DNA from: Porodaedalea pini
Lineage: Eukaryota; Basidiomycota; Agaricomycetes; Hymenochaetales; Hymenochaetaceae
Direction: 5' to 3'
NCBI GenBank assembly: GCA_002794775.1
Contig: NBAY01000014.1
Location: forward strand, 1 to 64,000
Length of the DNA: 64,000 bases
Shown: positions 24,801 through 37,311 of the stretch, piece after piece
How positions within the stretch are numbered: position 1 is the stretch's first letter
Layout: each line of letters begins with the position of its first letter
The notes under the pieces: generated by a model
Told to the model about the DNA's origin: nothing
The model's database searches: none
Seen by the model: only the letters and a program-made list of their open reading frames with translations
Translations under genes and position numbers: made by a program

Positions 24801-26103
24801 CTAAGAGAAGAGTCATGAGACTTGCGTATTGGAGGAAACGAGTCAAACCACTCGTCTTTCTTTCGATATGAAACCTGAGAATGATGGAAGCGCCTCCAGA
24901 CATCTGTGTTATACTGTCAACGAGCAGTGCTTGCTCAAACGCATGAATATTTCTGCACGCACTAAGCAATGCGTTGCTCACCTGCGCATATGGTGAGAAA
25001 ATGCTATCTCTCTGATCGGACACCACGGTAATGACCATCAACTGAGCACTCATGCTGAAAACTCCAGTCTAACTCGGATGCTTATCGCCGGGAGCCTGAG
25101 ACCTGATTTTTTGGTCGGGCGTTGTGGTATTTGTGGGAAGGGCTGGCCACGAGTCCATGAGATGCATTGCCGGCAGAGTTTTGTCCGGTTTTCGAGTAGA
25201 GCGGTCGTTGTTAACGTCGTCGTTCACCGCACACGTATAGGGAGATAGAGATGATTTCAGTCCTGAATGGGTCTTGAATGAATGGTGGACATTCAACTGA
25301 ATCGGCCCAGTCCCGAGCTGGAGAATCGTGGTCTGAAAACTCGATTTTCATGTGAAACTTGTCCAAGCTCGTTGTTATTCTTCCTTCTCCGAAGTTTGTG
25401 CATCGTTGTCTGTGAAAATTCCATCACTTAAAACAGTAGGATGAGAATGAAGCTGCGGCATGATTCTGGAGAGACTTTCAAAAGTTTGAGCAAGTTGCAA
25501 GCGTACATGAAAGCTGACGTACATACAGCTGATTTCAGGCATCCCTGGATCATCCAGAAAAGGAACTTAAGGCTAAGGAGATGGCTGGTGAGACACAGAA
25601 ATGGAGATCTGGTTTTCGCTGCATGATTGAAGCGATGAGTATCGGAATAGAAACTCCGAAATATTAATCGGCAGGTGCACGTGATTTGTTGACGCACGTG
25701 CTCGTAGCTAGAGCGTTTGTTGCCATTCAGAACTTTAGTAGTCTACTTCGCACTTTTCCTAGAAACCTGGGAGTGGACGTGTTCCAGTCATTAATATTGC
25801 TGGTGAGCCAGTAGAGAGAACCTGTTAATCCTTACTTGTGCTCACTTATATTTATAACAGTACATTGTAAAGAAGCATTCAGCTCAGCAAACGAGTACGT
25901 CGAGCGTGGCACGTTACAGCCGTCCTCCAAGACCATTATGCCCTAACGCTGCGAATTATTCAAGGATTATACCGCAAGCCTCTTCACTCTTTTCCATAGC
26001 GAGATTCAGCGAATGCCAATAACACAGCTGCTTTTCTTGCGAGTCTCTCCTGCATCATTGCCGACTGCGAAACAATAGTTTCACCGCCATCCCGTCTCAA
26101 ATT
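24801..26103. other. Intergenic, no gene recognised
   Basis: Frames of up to 90 codons, none family-like. Probably the 5' region of the gene at 26104 plus relic DNA beyond the flavin-oxidoreductase pseudogene. Confidence 0.45.
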
Positions 26104-27548
26104 ATGCTGTTTCAGTTTACCTCTTCCATTCCCCTAAATTCTGCTTTCAACAAGAACATGCTTCCTTCATTACTCAGCTTTATCATTTTTGCATTTCTCC
26201 CAGATTTCTTTGCGCGGAAAATTCTCAAAATATTCAAGTTCCCCGACGGACCGAACCGCCGCAACGCTATATACAGAATAACTTTCATTGTGGTCACCAT
26301 CTCTCTTGTCATCATTGCCGTTGCGGAGTCCGTGATGCAATTCACTTCATCAAAGGAGTTCAACCTCTATCAGTATCACGGATACCGTCCCGTCGACTTC
26401 TATGGAAGCAGTCGACGTTTTCACGTGAAGAATATATTACTGTCCTCTATGATATCGTCTGAGGATGCTGTGTCGAACGCAGTACTGATGGACAGCAAAG
26501 GTGGCAGGGTCTTATATGAACGGTAAGCACCTATGGAAACCAAATGAACTTGTTCTCATAGGGCTGAATACTGTCAATAGCCTTGGACTACTCGCAGTAA
26601 AAGAGATAGGAGGAGACTGTATCAAGTTGCAGACTATCAACGGTATCCCAAGGTCAAAGACATTACGATATCACGAGAGCTGTCTGAGCTTCGCTTACTG
26701 GATGAATGGATTTCATTTCTATCGCCTTGCCTGTTTATATTCAGCACTCACTCTTGTGGTTGCTCGCCTCTTTCGTCAACAAGGATCGAACATCCTTTCA
26801 CAAGTTGTGAGTCTTTCCATCGTCGGTTTTTAACATGTCTGAACATGTGTAATTGGTCTCAGGTATTCATTCTCTCTGGACTTATTCTTTTGTTCGCATC
26901 TGAGCTTGTTCTCATCTTCGAACCTCGAGCACCACTAGTCCTGGCGTATGTTAACCACAACTGGGTTATCTTTGAATTTGTGATTCTGCTGCGCCGGCTG
27001 TACGTCTATCCGTATTCTGGACTTGTCTTCGCTATTCCGTTGCTTCGTCAGTCGCCTTCGGAGCTAGAAAATATGGAAAATCTTGCAATTATTGTTGAGG
27101 GCCGGAAGGAAGATTTTGTAGGCAGGACCTGGTACAAATGTCCTCGTGCGAACGAGCCGTGAGTATCATCAATTTGTGGTATGCTTGATATAACGCTTAC
27201 TGTGTGCCTCTACTACCTAGAGTGACTATATTTCCGAGTGCTAGTGACCCATCCAGGCATTTTGTTGTCTTCTATTCAGTCGAACATAGGCACGAAGCTC
27301 TGACTCAACAATGCATCGATAAGAATCCGAAATTCCAGATACGAGCGGTTGACATGCCGGACACGATCAGAGAGTTCGGGGATGCTTATAACAAGTACAA
27401 ACACGAGAGGAAGAACAAAACAAAAGAGCAACGAATCAGGGCGATCCAATGCGAGAAGCTTGCACCTACGAAAGCTGAAAGTCTTCTGCGGCTTGCTTTG
27501 CTTACTGTCCACGTCCTTGCCATTGCACTCTTCAGGCTATATATCTGA
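26104..27548 (+). CDS. Multi-pass membrane protein with degenerate J-like domain (422 aa)
   Basis: Exons 26104-26522, 26581-26806, 26863-27158 and 27221-27548 join in phase to 423 codons. The acceptor at 26580 is chosen over an earlier AG because only it keeps the frame. Hydrophobic segments at residues about 19-38, 60-77, 197-235 and 402-421 suggest four or more membrane passes. Residues 87-140 align by eye with the J domain of fungal DnaJ-type membrane proteins (FNLYQYHGY for NFYELLGV, RRFHVKN for RRxHPDR, ending VLYERLG for AYDRFG). The invariant HPD tripeptide is HVK here, so Hsp70 stimulation is unlikely. An in-frame alternative start is Met19. The C-terminal third is charged and lies between membrane segments. 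The J assignment is an inference; the gene model is solid. Confidence 0.7.
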
Positions 27549-29210
27549 CAGTACAGTACGAAGGGTAAGTCAAGCCAATTCTTGAGCTATGTTTACAAAG
27601 ATTCTGACTTGTGCCACCATAAGATATACAATCTCACTCCGTCCTTCTGGGGTCATGCAGACCTTCAACCAATAGACCAAAGTAGTTCTTCCCGTTCCGC
27701 GTACCGACTCAACTAGTGTTTCTTTATCCTTCCTTCTTGGCTGCACAAACTGCCAGTGTATACGTAATAAGAAGTATATCCGATCAGCGTCCGATAATAC
27801 TTATGTCGCAGTAGACGTTAACCAGCCCATTATATAATGGCTCATTTTGCACTTCTATTATGCCAACCAAGGGAAAGTCATTCACGCAACATTTAAATAA
27901 ATACATATAGAAAAAATGGCATTTCTCCCTTTATTATGTCCTTGTTCCAATAGAGAATACATTTGCATATGACCTCGAAAAGTTGCACAACATGACTGAG
28001 CTTGAAGTCAATGGGGTTCGGATGGCGAGCTCAAAGAGGACATTATCTCTAGGGTTGGTCAATGAAGCATGAGTAGACGCAGATGCGTTGAAGAAGTTAA
28101 AAGTGTGCCGATGTAGTTCCAGAGTTAATTAAGTGGAACTGCTCACCCTTCGGCCTCCGTTCATCTCGTCCTAATGCCAGCTACAGGCAATGAGACGTAC
28201 AGTACTAGTACTAGTAGTAGTAGTACTTGCTTCAGAGCCGACTCTGATGCACGTCATTGTTACATCATCACATATGCTTTTACGTGTCCTCGCCTGGTCC
28301 TCATGTCCTTACCAACTACCTAGTCTTTGCATCTTCATAATTTCATACCTCACTACCGGATGCAGGAGGGAAAATCCAGAATGTGATCTGGGCTGAATAG
28401 GCCCCAATTTAAGCTATCTCATTCACTCTGAAGGCCATAATGTTCTAGGAGAAATCGGCAATGTGGACGTATGAGTTCCAGGCGAAATCTCATTTCTTCC
28501 CCTTCACTCTTATGCCGAGGCGCCAGGAGAGACTTCCTTGTGAAACTCTCCTGGCTGGAAGGAGGAGCTGCAGAATGTTGGATGAATGGACGGGTATCCA
28601 AGTCAACGAAGTTGGCTGTTTCCTATTCTCGGTATAACTTACGGTGAGTAGCATGTCCTATCTAGCGATACGGCACCAGGTATATTGCGTTAAGCTAAGC
28701 AGTTTGTTAAGCTTAAATCTCCACCCTTGTTTCCATTGCGTCGGATGGTTGATTAATTCAACTCAAACCTACGGACTCAGCAACCAAGTTTTGGACCTAG
28801 ACCCCGACGTGCACTCGATCTGGGTACATTTGTGTCCTCAGCACACGTTCACACATTTAACTTTTTTTTCACAGACCTGAGTGTCCTAGTATCTTTGCTT
28901 CGCCTGCATGTGTTGCCGTGCAAGTGTCTACTACGCAATCATATCGTGAGCGAGTGAAGTCAGTGATGGTGAGTTTTTCAATAGATGGCCATACGACACA
29001 CAGTTTGACAAAGTTGACAACAAAGAAAGCAATTTGTTAGTTGTGTGGCTGAACTGTCCCTGGCGCCTGCGACTTGACGGAGCTCACGAATGTGCTGTTA
29101 ATGGAGAACGAACTCCTCGGCCTCAACACTCGGTATGTGCATTTTTATCTTAAACTTGAAGCTCTGTCGACTTCGCTGAACTTTGAGTTTCATCATTCAG
29201 GGTAACGATA
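27549..29210. other. Intergenic, no gene recognised
   Basis: AT-rich in 27780-27960. A short (AGTACT)-rich microsatellite lies at 28198-28226. Frames are short and unrecognised. Confidence 0.45.
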
Positions 29211-30540
29211 TCTCTAGGATCTCTAAGGCTTTATAAGACTAACTGGCCTTAGATCGGCTCCACTATCAGTCCACCCGATGTCCCTTCGTGCAGCATGTCC
29301 ATTGGTACCAACTGTATCGCGTGCTCGTCCGAGCTCGTATGCCGACTTTCCCTGTAATCCATATGTATGCAGAGTATCATGGGCTTCACCACTGTTAGCA
29401 TCAAGTATGACGCACGCGTAGGGAATGTGCCCAGCAGCGAGCTCGAACAGTCGCATGTACTCAGTCATATCATGCTCAGAAGGGATGGCACGCATTCCAA
29501 AAAGCGTCTTTATCGAAGTCGCACACCGTCTTGCTCGATTACTTGCTCAAGTACAAGATGAGCGAGAGCCCGACGAACATCAAGATGTTGGAGGAAGTCT
29601 GTCATTGTGTGCTGGAGATCGACGAGGAGCAGATTAAGATACTCTACAACAAGATTATTGAGTTCAAGCCTGACCTAATCTTCACTAAGAAGGGCATTGC
29701 ACAGCATTACTTGCTTAAGGGGACATCACCGGATTGCAATGCGTACAGTACACCAGTCGGACATCGCGCGCACTGTCTGCATAACAGTCCTGAATCATGT
29801 AGAGGATCTGCAGGAGTCAGACGTCGGCGCGAATTGTAGGTTCATAATATGTATCGAGAAGATCGGTGATGAGAATTTACCTTCATCACCAAGTGCGGGT
29901 TGCTTTAAGGTGTGCAAAATCCTGTGCGGACTATCGAAGGACATTCTGAACGAGATCAAACGCAACCTCACAGACGCGATGGCCAACGCGCAATGCGGTC
30001 TTCGACCCGCGCCTCGCTCTTGAAGGCGGTGCAACGAAGATGGTAATCAGTGTCGCGCAGCACCGTCGCCGTGCTAGGTCTACTATCCCATGCAGTTGTG
30101 GATGCGAAGGAGGTCATTCGGCGCGTGTCATGCAGTGCAAAACGCCGGTGGGAACGCAAATAGGGTACTGACTTAACTACGGGTACGTGAATCTCTCTGT
30201 TCATCAAACAGTAACTTTCTCTTATTCATTGGATATCTAGGTAACGCACATCACTGGTGAGTACTGTTAGGGCATCACTGGTGACCTGGGAAAGATTGTC
30301 GACATTGAGGTTATGTGGCCTGTATGAGTCCACTGGCATGAAGGCTCGTGCTCCAGATACTTGTCAGTCCAAGTTCTTTATTTTCTTCTTAGTCACTTCC
30401 TGGGTCCAAATTTCAGGACTGCCGTCGAGGCGGCTCGCATGCTCTTGCGCGTCAATGGTGTTACGCAGGCTGTACAACGAGCGGAGCAGCAGGGGGCAAG
30501 TTGCACCACCGAAGGAGATGGAGGGTGATTGTCAACTGGA
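29211..30540 (+). pseudogene. CCT-gamma (TCP-1 chaperonin subunit 3) pseudogene
   Basis: The cytosolic chaperonin subunit folds actin and tubulin. The copy here is ruined. Recognisable in order: CRLSL (about 29338), VSIKYDARVGNVPSSELEQS (about 29398) followed by HVLSHIMLRRDGTH, then LLDYLLKYKMSESPTNIK (about 29530) and EEQIKILYNKIIEFKPDLIF (about 29625) followed by TKKGI. Later come DVGANCRFIICIEKIGDE (about 29820), CGLSKDILNEIKRNLTDAMA (about 29930), the ATP-domain FDPRLALEGGATKM (about 30005), and near the end FRTAVEAARMLLRVNGVTQA (about 30415). These lie in at least three frames with stops between. The N-terminal equatorial third is missing or unrecognisable. Intron-like interruptions remain, which points to a DNA-level duplicate. 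Confidence 0.75.
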
Positions 30541-31318
30541 TGACATTGGCCAAGACTGACTCCCTGGGAGACGGGGTGTAACACACATATATAAGTCTGC
30601 TATAAGTAGACCCTTGTATATTATCGCATTTGCAAGCGGCAATGGACGACAGGTATACTACTCAAAATTGACTGCAAGGCGAAAAGGTGATGCATAGGTT
30701 GTCATAGTAAGAGGTGCTCTGCTGAGTACTACAAAGGATCTGTGATTCACTATAAAGTGTAGTAAAGTGGCTATGGGATACTATGATGGAATGTATAGTC
30801 AAAGACATACATTCCAGAGAGCACAGCCTCCTTCCATGTTCTGTGCAACCGAGCCACAATTCTAAAAGCGCAACTGCATTTGCTACGTTAATGGCACTCG
30901 CCAAACGCACAGAAAGCGCAAGCTATGCAATGCCAGTGGACATGTGGCAGGCTGGCGCAATCTGGCCATATCATCTCAATGTGTCCTGAATAAAGATAGG
31001 CTAAGGCGGTAATTTGAATTAGGTCTTTGCTGTAGTATGTAAAATGGTCTATAGTTGTCGTGCGCAGCCAACGATGCACATGATTTGTTGTGTCTAACAG
31101 ACAAAACTAATGCTAGAACTGAAACACGATGTGAAGAGAAGGGAGCACGTGATAGGATATGTAGGGTGATAGTACATGAATGCGGACGGACGGTGTTGAC
31201 AAATCAAAGATAGGGAGAGAGGCGAGAGGCGAGAGGCGAGAAACAACAGGAAATGAAGACTAGAAAGGTCATTTGGCCAAAAGCAAAGGCCTTTAACAAT
31301 AGTTGCCTTCTCCTTCCC
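30541..31318. other. Intergenic, no gene recognised
   Basis: No family-like frame. A short GAGGCGA tandem (three copies) occurs at about 31218-31240. This is the 3' side of both the CCT relic and the minus-strand gene that ends at 31319. Confidence 0.5.
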
Positions 31319-33237
31319 CTAGTCCCTGTCCTTCTGTGGTTCGCTACCTGTGACAGAAGACAGTAGCTGCGCGTTCCCAGCGACGTAGTCCATATCCGTT
31401 CTTAACGGATAACGCTGGAGCGTCGTCGGCTTTCCCGACTGCCTATTTTTCGCTCGGTCGTACATGTTCACAACCATCGTCACGAATGGCGTCGCTAAGT
31501 CCTTGAGCTCCTGCTGTGGGCCACGCCACAAGGAAGTCGACTGCATGAGGAACATGAGCCAAACTGTCAAGAATAGAGAGCTTAACGAAGTGCCTACGTT
31601 GAGTCCTACTGCATTGGAGAGTGGGGCTCGAGCCGAGAGCGGATCAGAACTGTGTTTCTCATGGGACGCGTTGACGTGAGGGCCCGATCTTGTCGCCTGA
31701 GACGAGGTAATTAAATATCAACTATTAAGCTCAAAAATGTTCCCGTAGTAGAGACGGCACTTACTTGAACGACTGAAGCCACCGAGTTGCTCAAGATGGT
31801 ACGGAACGGACGGCGTTGGGACCTAGACGTAGAAGAGAGTTTCCCTTGAAAAAAGACCGGCATTGCTAAATCGAATGCACCGGATAATGTAGCAGACACA
31901 ATCTCCGGACTATGCTCTGTCGTCTTCGAGTCAATCTTCTTCAGTTTGTCTGAAGCATGAGCCTCCTTTTTCTTGACGGAAGCCTCATTCATGAGCTGCT
32001 CGAGGGGCTGGTCTGCGATAATTGCCTGGGAACCGGGACAATCTTCTGCCAGAATGGGCTTGGGAGCGACTTGGAGTTGCGTTCGACTCGAAGAGTTTGG
32101 AGTGTCAGCCTTCATTGATGTATCAAGCGTATGACTAGATGTTTCTGCTGCGAAAGGCGTCGAGCTTGGCAAGGAAGGTTGAGACAGCATGAAGAGCTTC
32201 TTGCCCGGCTCGCTTCCATCAATGGACGTTGCATCACTATATTCCTGAGGCAACACCAGTGAAGATATTGACAAGCCTACGTTGCTCGAAGCGGCTGCTG
32301 GAGTTGTGGATGAATGAGGAGAAGAGAGCTCTATTTTTACCTCGTCATTTGTTTCTCGGCTTTGTGTTGTTGGCAGCGTCGCCAAATAGCTTGTGGCTGA
32401 GACTGCACAGACGCCTTCTTCCAGCGGATAGTTGGTAATATGAATACGCCGCTCGCTTTCCTTCAAGGACTTGCCATTGGTACCAGCCAACCAAGGTGCA
32501 ACCACTCGCAGATAGAACTTGCGGAAAAGTAGAAAAAGCAGTGCGTAACCTATGCAGAGGTTCACTTCCGTCAGAATTTTGACTGTCTGTATCTGAGTCC
32601 CAGAGTGTGTGCTTGAGTAAAGTGGCTGGCCACTAACAATCGACAAAGTAGGGACTAATATTTGATTAGACATTATTTGTAGCGCTTCAGAACTCACGTG
32701 CTCACTGGACGTCAGAGGAGATGTAGAAAAATGCTCCTGGTTCAGCTTCACGAAGCTTGATGCTGTCACCATAGAGATGATCCCCGTCTCATTTCCTAGG
32801 TTGCCCGACGAAGCTGAACAGGTAGCGGCAGGTAAGGGTGGCACGGGCTTCTCATCCAAACGACACCTCTCGGTGTAGGATGGCCTCTGATAACGCAATA
32901 AGACAAGAACGGTTTCCATATACCCACAAGAGTAGATACGTACAAAGGTGAAAGGAGGCCATTCAGAACCGGCACCCTCGTCATCGCCCTCCACAGCCAC
33001 TTCCTCCTGCAGGATCGTTTGCCCTTTCAGAATGACCTGAAATGCGTATCGAAAGACATCTCGCATGTAGCCGATGCTGTCGGACCACGTCTGCTTGTCC
33101 CGGAGACGGCGGAGAAGATCTTTCGATGAAAATTCTGCTTGAGCAGCCTGGATAACAGCGTGCCACTGACGGCATTCTTCGACACCGGCATTGATTCCTG
33201 TCTTCACAAAGAGAGCGCAACGAGTGAGGAACTTCAT
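31319..33237 (-). CDS. Hypothetical Ser/Thr-rich membrane protein (616 aa)
   Basis: Two exons: 33237-31765 (491 codons) and 31696-31319 (126 codons with stop), with a GTAAGT...CTCAG intron of 68 bp in phase 0. The N-terminal 90 residues are helical and charged (EECRQWHAVIQAAQAEF). A membrane segment lies around residues 225-245 (VNLCIGYALLFLLFRKFYLRVV). A 200-residue low-complexity Ser/Thr/Pro/Glu region follows, and a second hydrophobic segment SLFLTVWLMFLM lies in exon 2. The region between residue 125 and the first membrane segment has NxS/T sites, so it may face the lumen or exterior. I do not recognise the family. The long uninterrupted frame and clean splice sites support a real gene. 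Confidence 0.75.
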
Positions 33238-35148
33238 TTTTATAAAGGTAAAGAGTTGAGATAGTGGTGCGACAATCTAGGGTATCGCAGCAGATGTCGA
33301 GCACGATGTTGTAGTTGAAAGGAGGGAGATAAGTTCGGTTCCATGCGTCAAGGACATGGCCGGATTTGATAGTAACCACGTGATACTGTAGTTAGCTTGC
33401 AGTCACCCTCTATTAATTCGTTACCGCCATCTACGACCTGTGCAGTTGTTTTCGACAAAAAGGTGCATCCATGTGCAAGTCAGTTGCTGGCTCAGCTTTG
33501 CCGAATTTTCAGGAAGGATCTCAGTAAACATATTTCCTACACAATAGAGAACAACCACGCGCAGGACTGATAAACAAGCTTACTGAGGCGCGTTTCGATG
33601 GAAGAAAAGTGAATGACGAAAATTTAAAAGGCTCTTGAAGGTGCGTCCCTCTGTAAAGCCTGTAGTGTGGCGACTCGGACAAATCTAGTATTTATAAAGA
33701 AACTCGAAGACGTTCAGTAAAGCTAATCTTGAGTATGCTTGATTAACGTAGTAGAATTCTGCAGATGAGGCTTGTCTGTGACTGAATATCAAGCCCTACA
33801 TGGCGAAGACCCGGATCGCACGCATGAGCGAATGAGAGTTGAACTACCAGGTGCAGCCTATTGATGATGTCAAGTCCTGAGCAATGTCGCATAATGAATT
33901 ATTATCGTCGCTGGACAGAAGGGGCCACTCATTCAACAATCTGATCTTCCATGACAGTCTGAAATTGCTAACCTTGCTTCTCGCGAGCTTAAGGTCAGCT
34001 ACACCAGTAGTGAGGACAGGCTCGGTACATGAGATCGAATTGAAGCGTTATCTCCGTTGAAGCTGAGTGCTCTTGACCCCTGACAACAACCAAGTTAGAG
34101 ACGAGATGGCCCGGGAGAGGGAAGTAAGGAAGTGTTCATGTAGACGGTGGAGCTCAAATAAGACGAAGTTCTCGGGCATTCAGTCTTGCGTAGAGCTAAA
34201 ACATGGCAGATCCCAAGATAAGACTTAAGCTCAGAAGGTGTTAGTTCAGGCTTAGCTGATGATAGCTCGACAAAGGCGAAGGCTGCCGCAAACCGTTGGA
34301 GAGGGGAAATTACCTGTATGCGCATAGCACGACGTACCATCCCCTTCGGTTATGTAGTAGCAAAAGACGGGATAACGAAGAGAAAGGAAGGATATGGGCG
34401 TGCCGATGAGAAGAAGCCCTCAGTTTGTCGCATGTGGCTTCTTGTTGCAAAAAGGCACATAAATGAAATGCTCACCGTCGCCCAACTAACTAAGAAACCA
34501 GAGTGAAACTTCTCCGTAAGACGTTCGATAATCTTCGATAAAATTCAATCAAGCTTTGCATTAGGATCGACCGCCATGCATTGACAGAGAAGACGAAGAT
34601 CTCGAGGAGGCTTTCATGTCAGACGTAATCCAAAGCACGCGCGTCGACCAGCAAGGCGTCCAGTTCTCCAGAAACAGTCAGCGACCTGTGCTTGAAAAGC
34701 AGAATCCAGAGACTTTGGGGACAACGCCTAGAAGGACGAGTGCCAAGAGCGCTTCCGGTTGACTCCAAGTGAGTAAAATTTTATTGGCCTCATTCCCACG
34801 CTTCACGCCAGGGCCGGTTTATTGAACTCTGCTTGCTTGCTCTGTCATTCGAAACAACTCTCGCCACTCTAGTTATCTGGCGGAGACCGCACGTGTGCGA
34901 TATAGAATGAAGTAACAAAGGAATGAGTATCATCGCACATTTTTCAAAGAGGCTGAAAGCAGCTGACCAGACTTTTTCTTTTTCTGTGCTCTGTGTTTTC
35001 CACAGCTGCCTGTGATGATGTACAACAGCCAATAGCAACCTACCAAACAGAAGACAAGATAGAGTCTGAAGTGTTCAAACTGCATATTGGTGAGCATCTT
35101 TGACCATTTCCTAATCTGGGCTCTCTGCATGTCTTCTCATCTACGGCA
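33238..35148. other. Intergenic, no gene recognised
   Basis: Promoter side of the minus-strand gene and then about 1.9 kb without a family-like frame, up to the left end of the palindrome. Confidence 0.5.
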
Positions 35149-35155
35149 ATTGAAG
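35149..35155 (+). repeat. 7-bp direct repeat ATTGAAG, left flank of palindrome
   Basis: ATTGAAG abuts the first base of the left arm and occurs again directly after the last base of the right arm (48406-48412). This is what a target-site duplication looks like. Beyond these seven bases the flanks differ. Confidence 0.6.
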
Positions 35156-35225
35156 CACTTCAGGCTACCCCTCTGAGCAGACCAAGTAGGTCTATTCGTA
35201 CACACAACTAATTGACCATTTAGGT

Positions 35226-35475
35226 ATTGAGCCTGGGCGTGCCCAATCCGCTGGGCACTCCCAGTGGGTGCGGGTTGGGTGTGCCCAATTTTTTTTACTG
35301 TGGGAAAGTTGGGTGCACCCAGATCATTTGGGCACTCCCAACTGGGCCTGCCCAGTTTTTGGGCACTCCCAACCGGGCCTGCCCAGTTTTTGGGCACACC
35401 CAGTGGGAGTGCCCTGGGAGTGCCCAGATATGTCACTGTCACTGACTGTCTGGGGGACTTTTGGGCACACCCAAT
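35226..35475 (+). repeat. Subterminal GGGCAC/GTGCCC repeat cluster (left)
   Basis: About ten short inverted words of the type TGGGCACACCCA or TGGGAGTGCCCA, spaced 15-35 bp apart, starting 70 bp inside the arm end. They share their core with the internal 32-bp array. Subterminal repeats in DNA transposons often bind transposase; that role is inference here. Confidence 0.6.
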
Positions 35476-36370
35476 TTGTTTTTGCCATAAAATCTAGGGG
35501 CTTTATAAATGTTGTATTTTATTGTTTTTGATCCTACAATTTAGTGATCTTGCTATTGACCATTGGCATGAATTGAATTTTGGTCAAGATTAGTCTGCAT
35601 CAGACAGGAAAGAATGCTGAGCATGCTAGACACACAGGACAAAAAGATATTTGTTGCTATTAGAAAGACTAAGATAATAAAAATAATAGAGATAGTATTG
35701 AACAGTTCTATATACTGTAAGACAAATGGAGAAATAGGGAAATTGTACAGCAGTATGAGAGAAATGAAAATAAATATGAGTCAGCTAAAAGTGTAATGAC
35801 TACTTAAGAAATCATTAATGATATTCTAACATTAAACATTGGGAATCAAGCTCCAGCATTCTAACTATATTAGAGAGATTATATGTCATAGGCTCTATGA
35901 GAAGTTCTAACTAGAGTGACATAGCTGCACTGGACACTTAAGTAGAGCAATTGAAAACTGAACAAGTGCAAAGGTCTGATACATTAGGATTAGTTTGAAT
36001 GCCCAAGTAGAATAGAGAGTATAAACTAAGAGGGAAACTGAGATAGAAATGTAGAAAGAGTGTAAGTCCACTAGAGCATTCTTATCATTTCTAACATGTT
36101 GCTGACCTTCTGAACATCATAACATAACTTTGAGATACTAAGCATCTAACACTCTGAGATACACAAAGTATCAATACAGTGTAAAATCCTAGGATGAAGA
36201 GAACAAGAAAGGGAAGAGATTTGAAGTTAAAATGAAAGAGAGACTTGAAAGCAGTCAGACTTGAGCTGTGCTCAAATATCAGGCCTGGACTACTAAGCTT
36301 AAAAGATTAGATATGACTAGTTGACTGTATCTAAATCTTTTACAGGTACCTAGTTGAGTATACTCAGTAT

Positions 36371-37085
36371 ACCCAACTATTTGGGAGTGCCCAATTATCT
36401 GGGGGTGCCCAGTTGGGCGCGCCCAACTATCTGGGGGTGCCCAGTTGGGAGTGCCCAACTATCTGGGGGGGCCCAGTTGGGAGTGCCTAACTATCTGGGG
36501 GTGCCCAATTGGGCACACCCAACTATCTGGGGGGGCCCAGTTGGGAGTGCCCAACTATCTGGGGGGGCCCAATTGGGCACACCCAACTATCTGGGGGGGC
36601 CCAGTTGGGAGTGCCCAACTATCTGGGGGGGCCCAGTTGGGAGTGCCCAACTATCTGGGGGGGCCCACTTGGGCACACCCAACTATCTGGGGGGGCCCAA
36701 TTGGGCACACCCAACTATCTGGGGGGGCCCAGTTGGGAGTGCCCAACTATCTGGGGGTGCCCAGTTGGGAGTGCCCAACTATCTGGGGGTGCCCAGTTGG
36801 GAGTGCCCAACTATCTGGGGGGGCCCACTTGGGTGTGCCCAACTATCTGGGGGTGCCCAGTTGGGCGTGCCCAACTATCTGGGGGTGCCCAGTTGGGCGT
36901 GCCCAACTATCTGGGAGTGCCCAGTTGGGCACACCCAATTATCTGGGGGTGCCCAACTGGGTGCACCCAACTATCTGGGGGTGCCCAACTGGGTGCACCC
37001 AATTATCTAGGGGTGCCCAGTTAGGTACATCCAATTATCTGGAGGTGTCCAGTTAGGTACACCCAAATGTCTGAGAGTACCTAGC
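36371..37085 (+). repeat. 32-bp minisatellite array, about 22 copies (left arm)
   Basis: Unit core CCCAACTATCTGGGGG followed by TGCCCAGTTGGG and a variable AGTG, CGTG or CACA. Each unit contains its own inverted pair, CCCAACT...AGTTGGG, which could form a 7-bp-stem hairpin. Variants alternate GGGGGTGCCC with GGGGGGGCCC. Because 32 is not a multiple of three and the unit has no stop, all three plus frames stay open for 170-218 codons, giving a 32-residue peptide repeat in each. I treat these frames as a by-product. Confidence 0.9.
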
Positions 37086-37311
37086 TATATAAGGTCTTTT
37101 TTTGATTCCTGCCTTAGAATCATTTTTTAAAATGCAAAAAATCATTATGTCATGAAAATTAAATAAGTCTAGAATGGAAGCCTTAATAATTCTATAGATA
37201 ATTTCTCAAGCATTTTGTTCTAGACTCTGCATCTTGGCAGCTTTGCTCTGAAGACAAATCAATACACTACAATCATTGACCCGACACCAGAGCTTCCACA
37301 AGATTAAGGAT

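Noticed and set aside
29223..29495. 90-codon minus-strand frame over the CCT relic
   Set aside because: The plus strand of the same bases reads as CCT-gamma segments in family order, so this frame is a shadow.
36354..37056. Open frames of 171-218 codons through the 32-bp array as a repeat protein
   Set aside because: All three frames are open simply because the unit lacks stops and is not a multiple of three. No promoter, splice site or flanking coding sequence supports any of them.
36371..37085. 32-bp array as a CRISPR array
   Set aside because: There are no unique spacers; units abut directly, and the sequence is eukaryotic.
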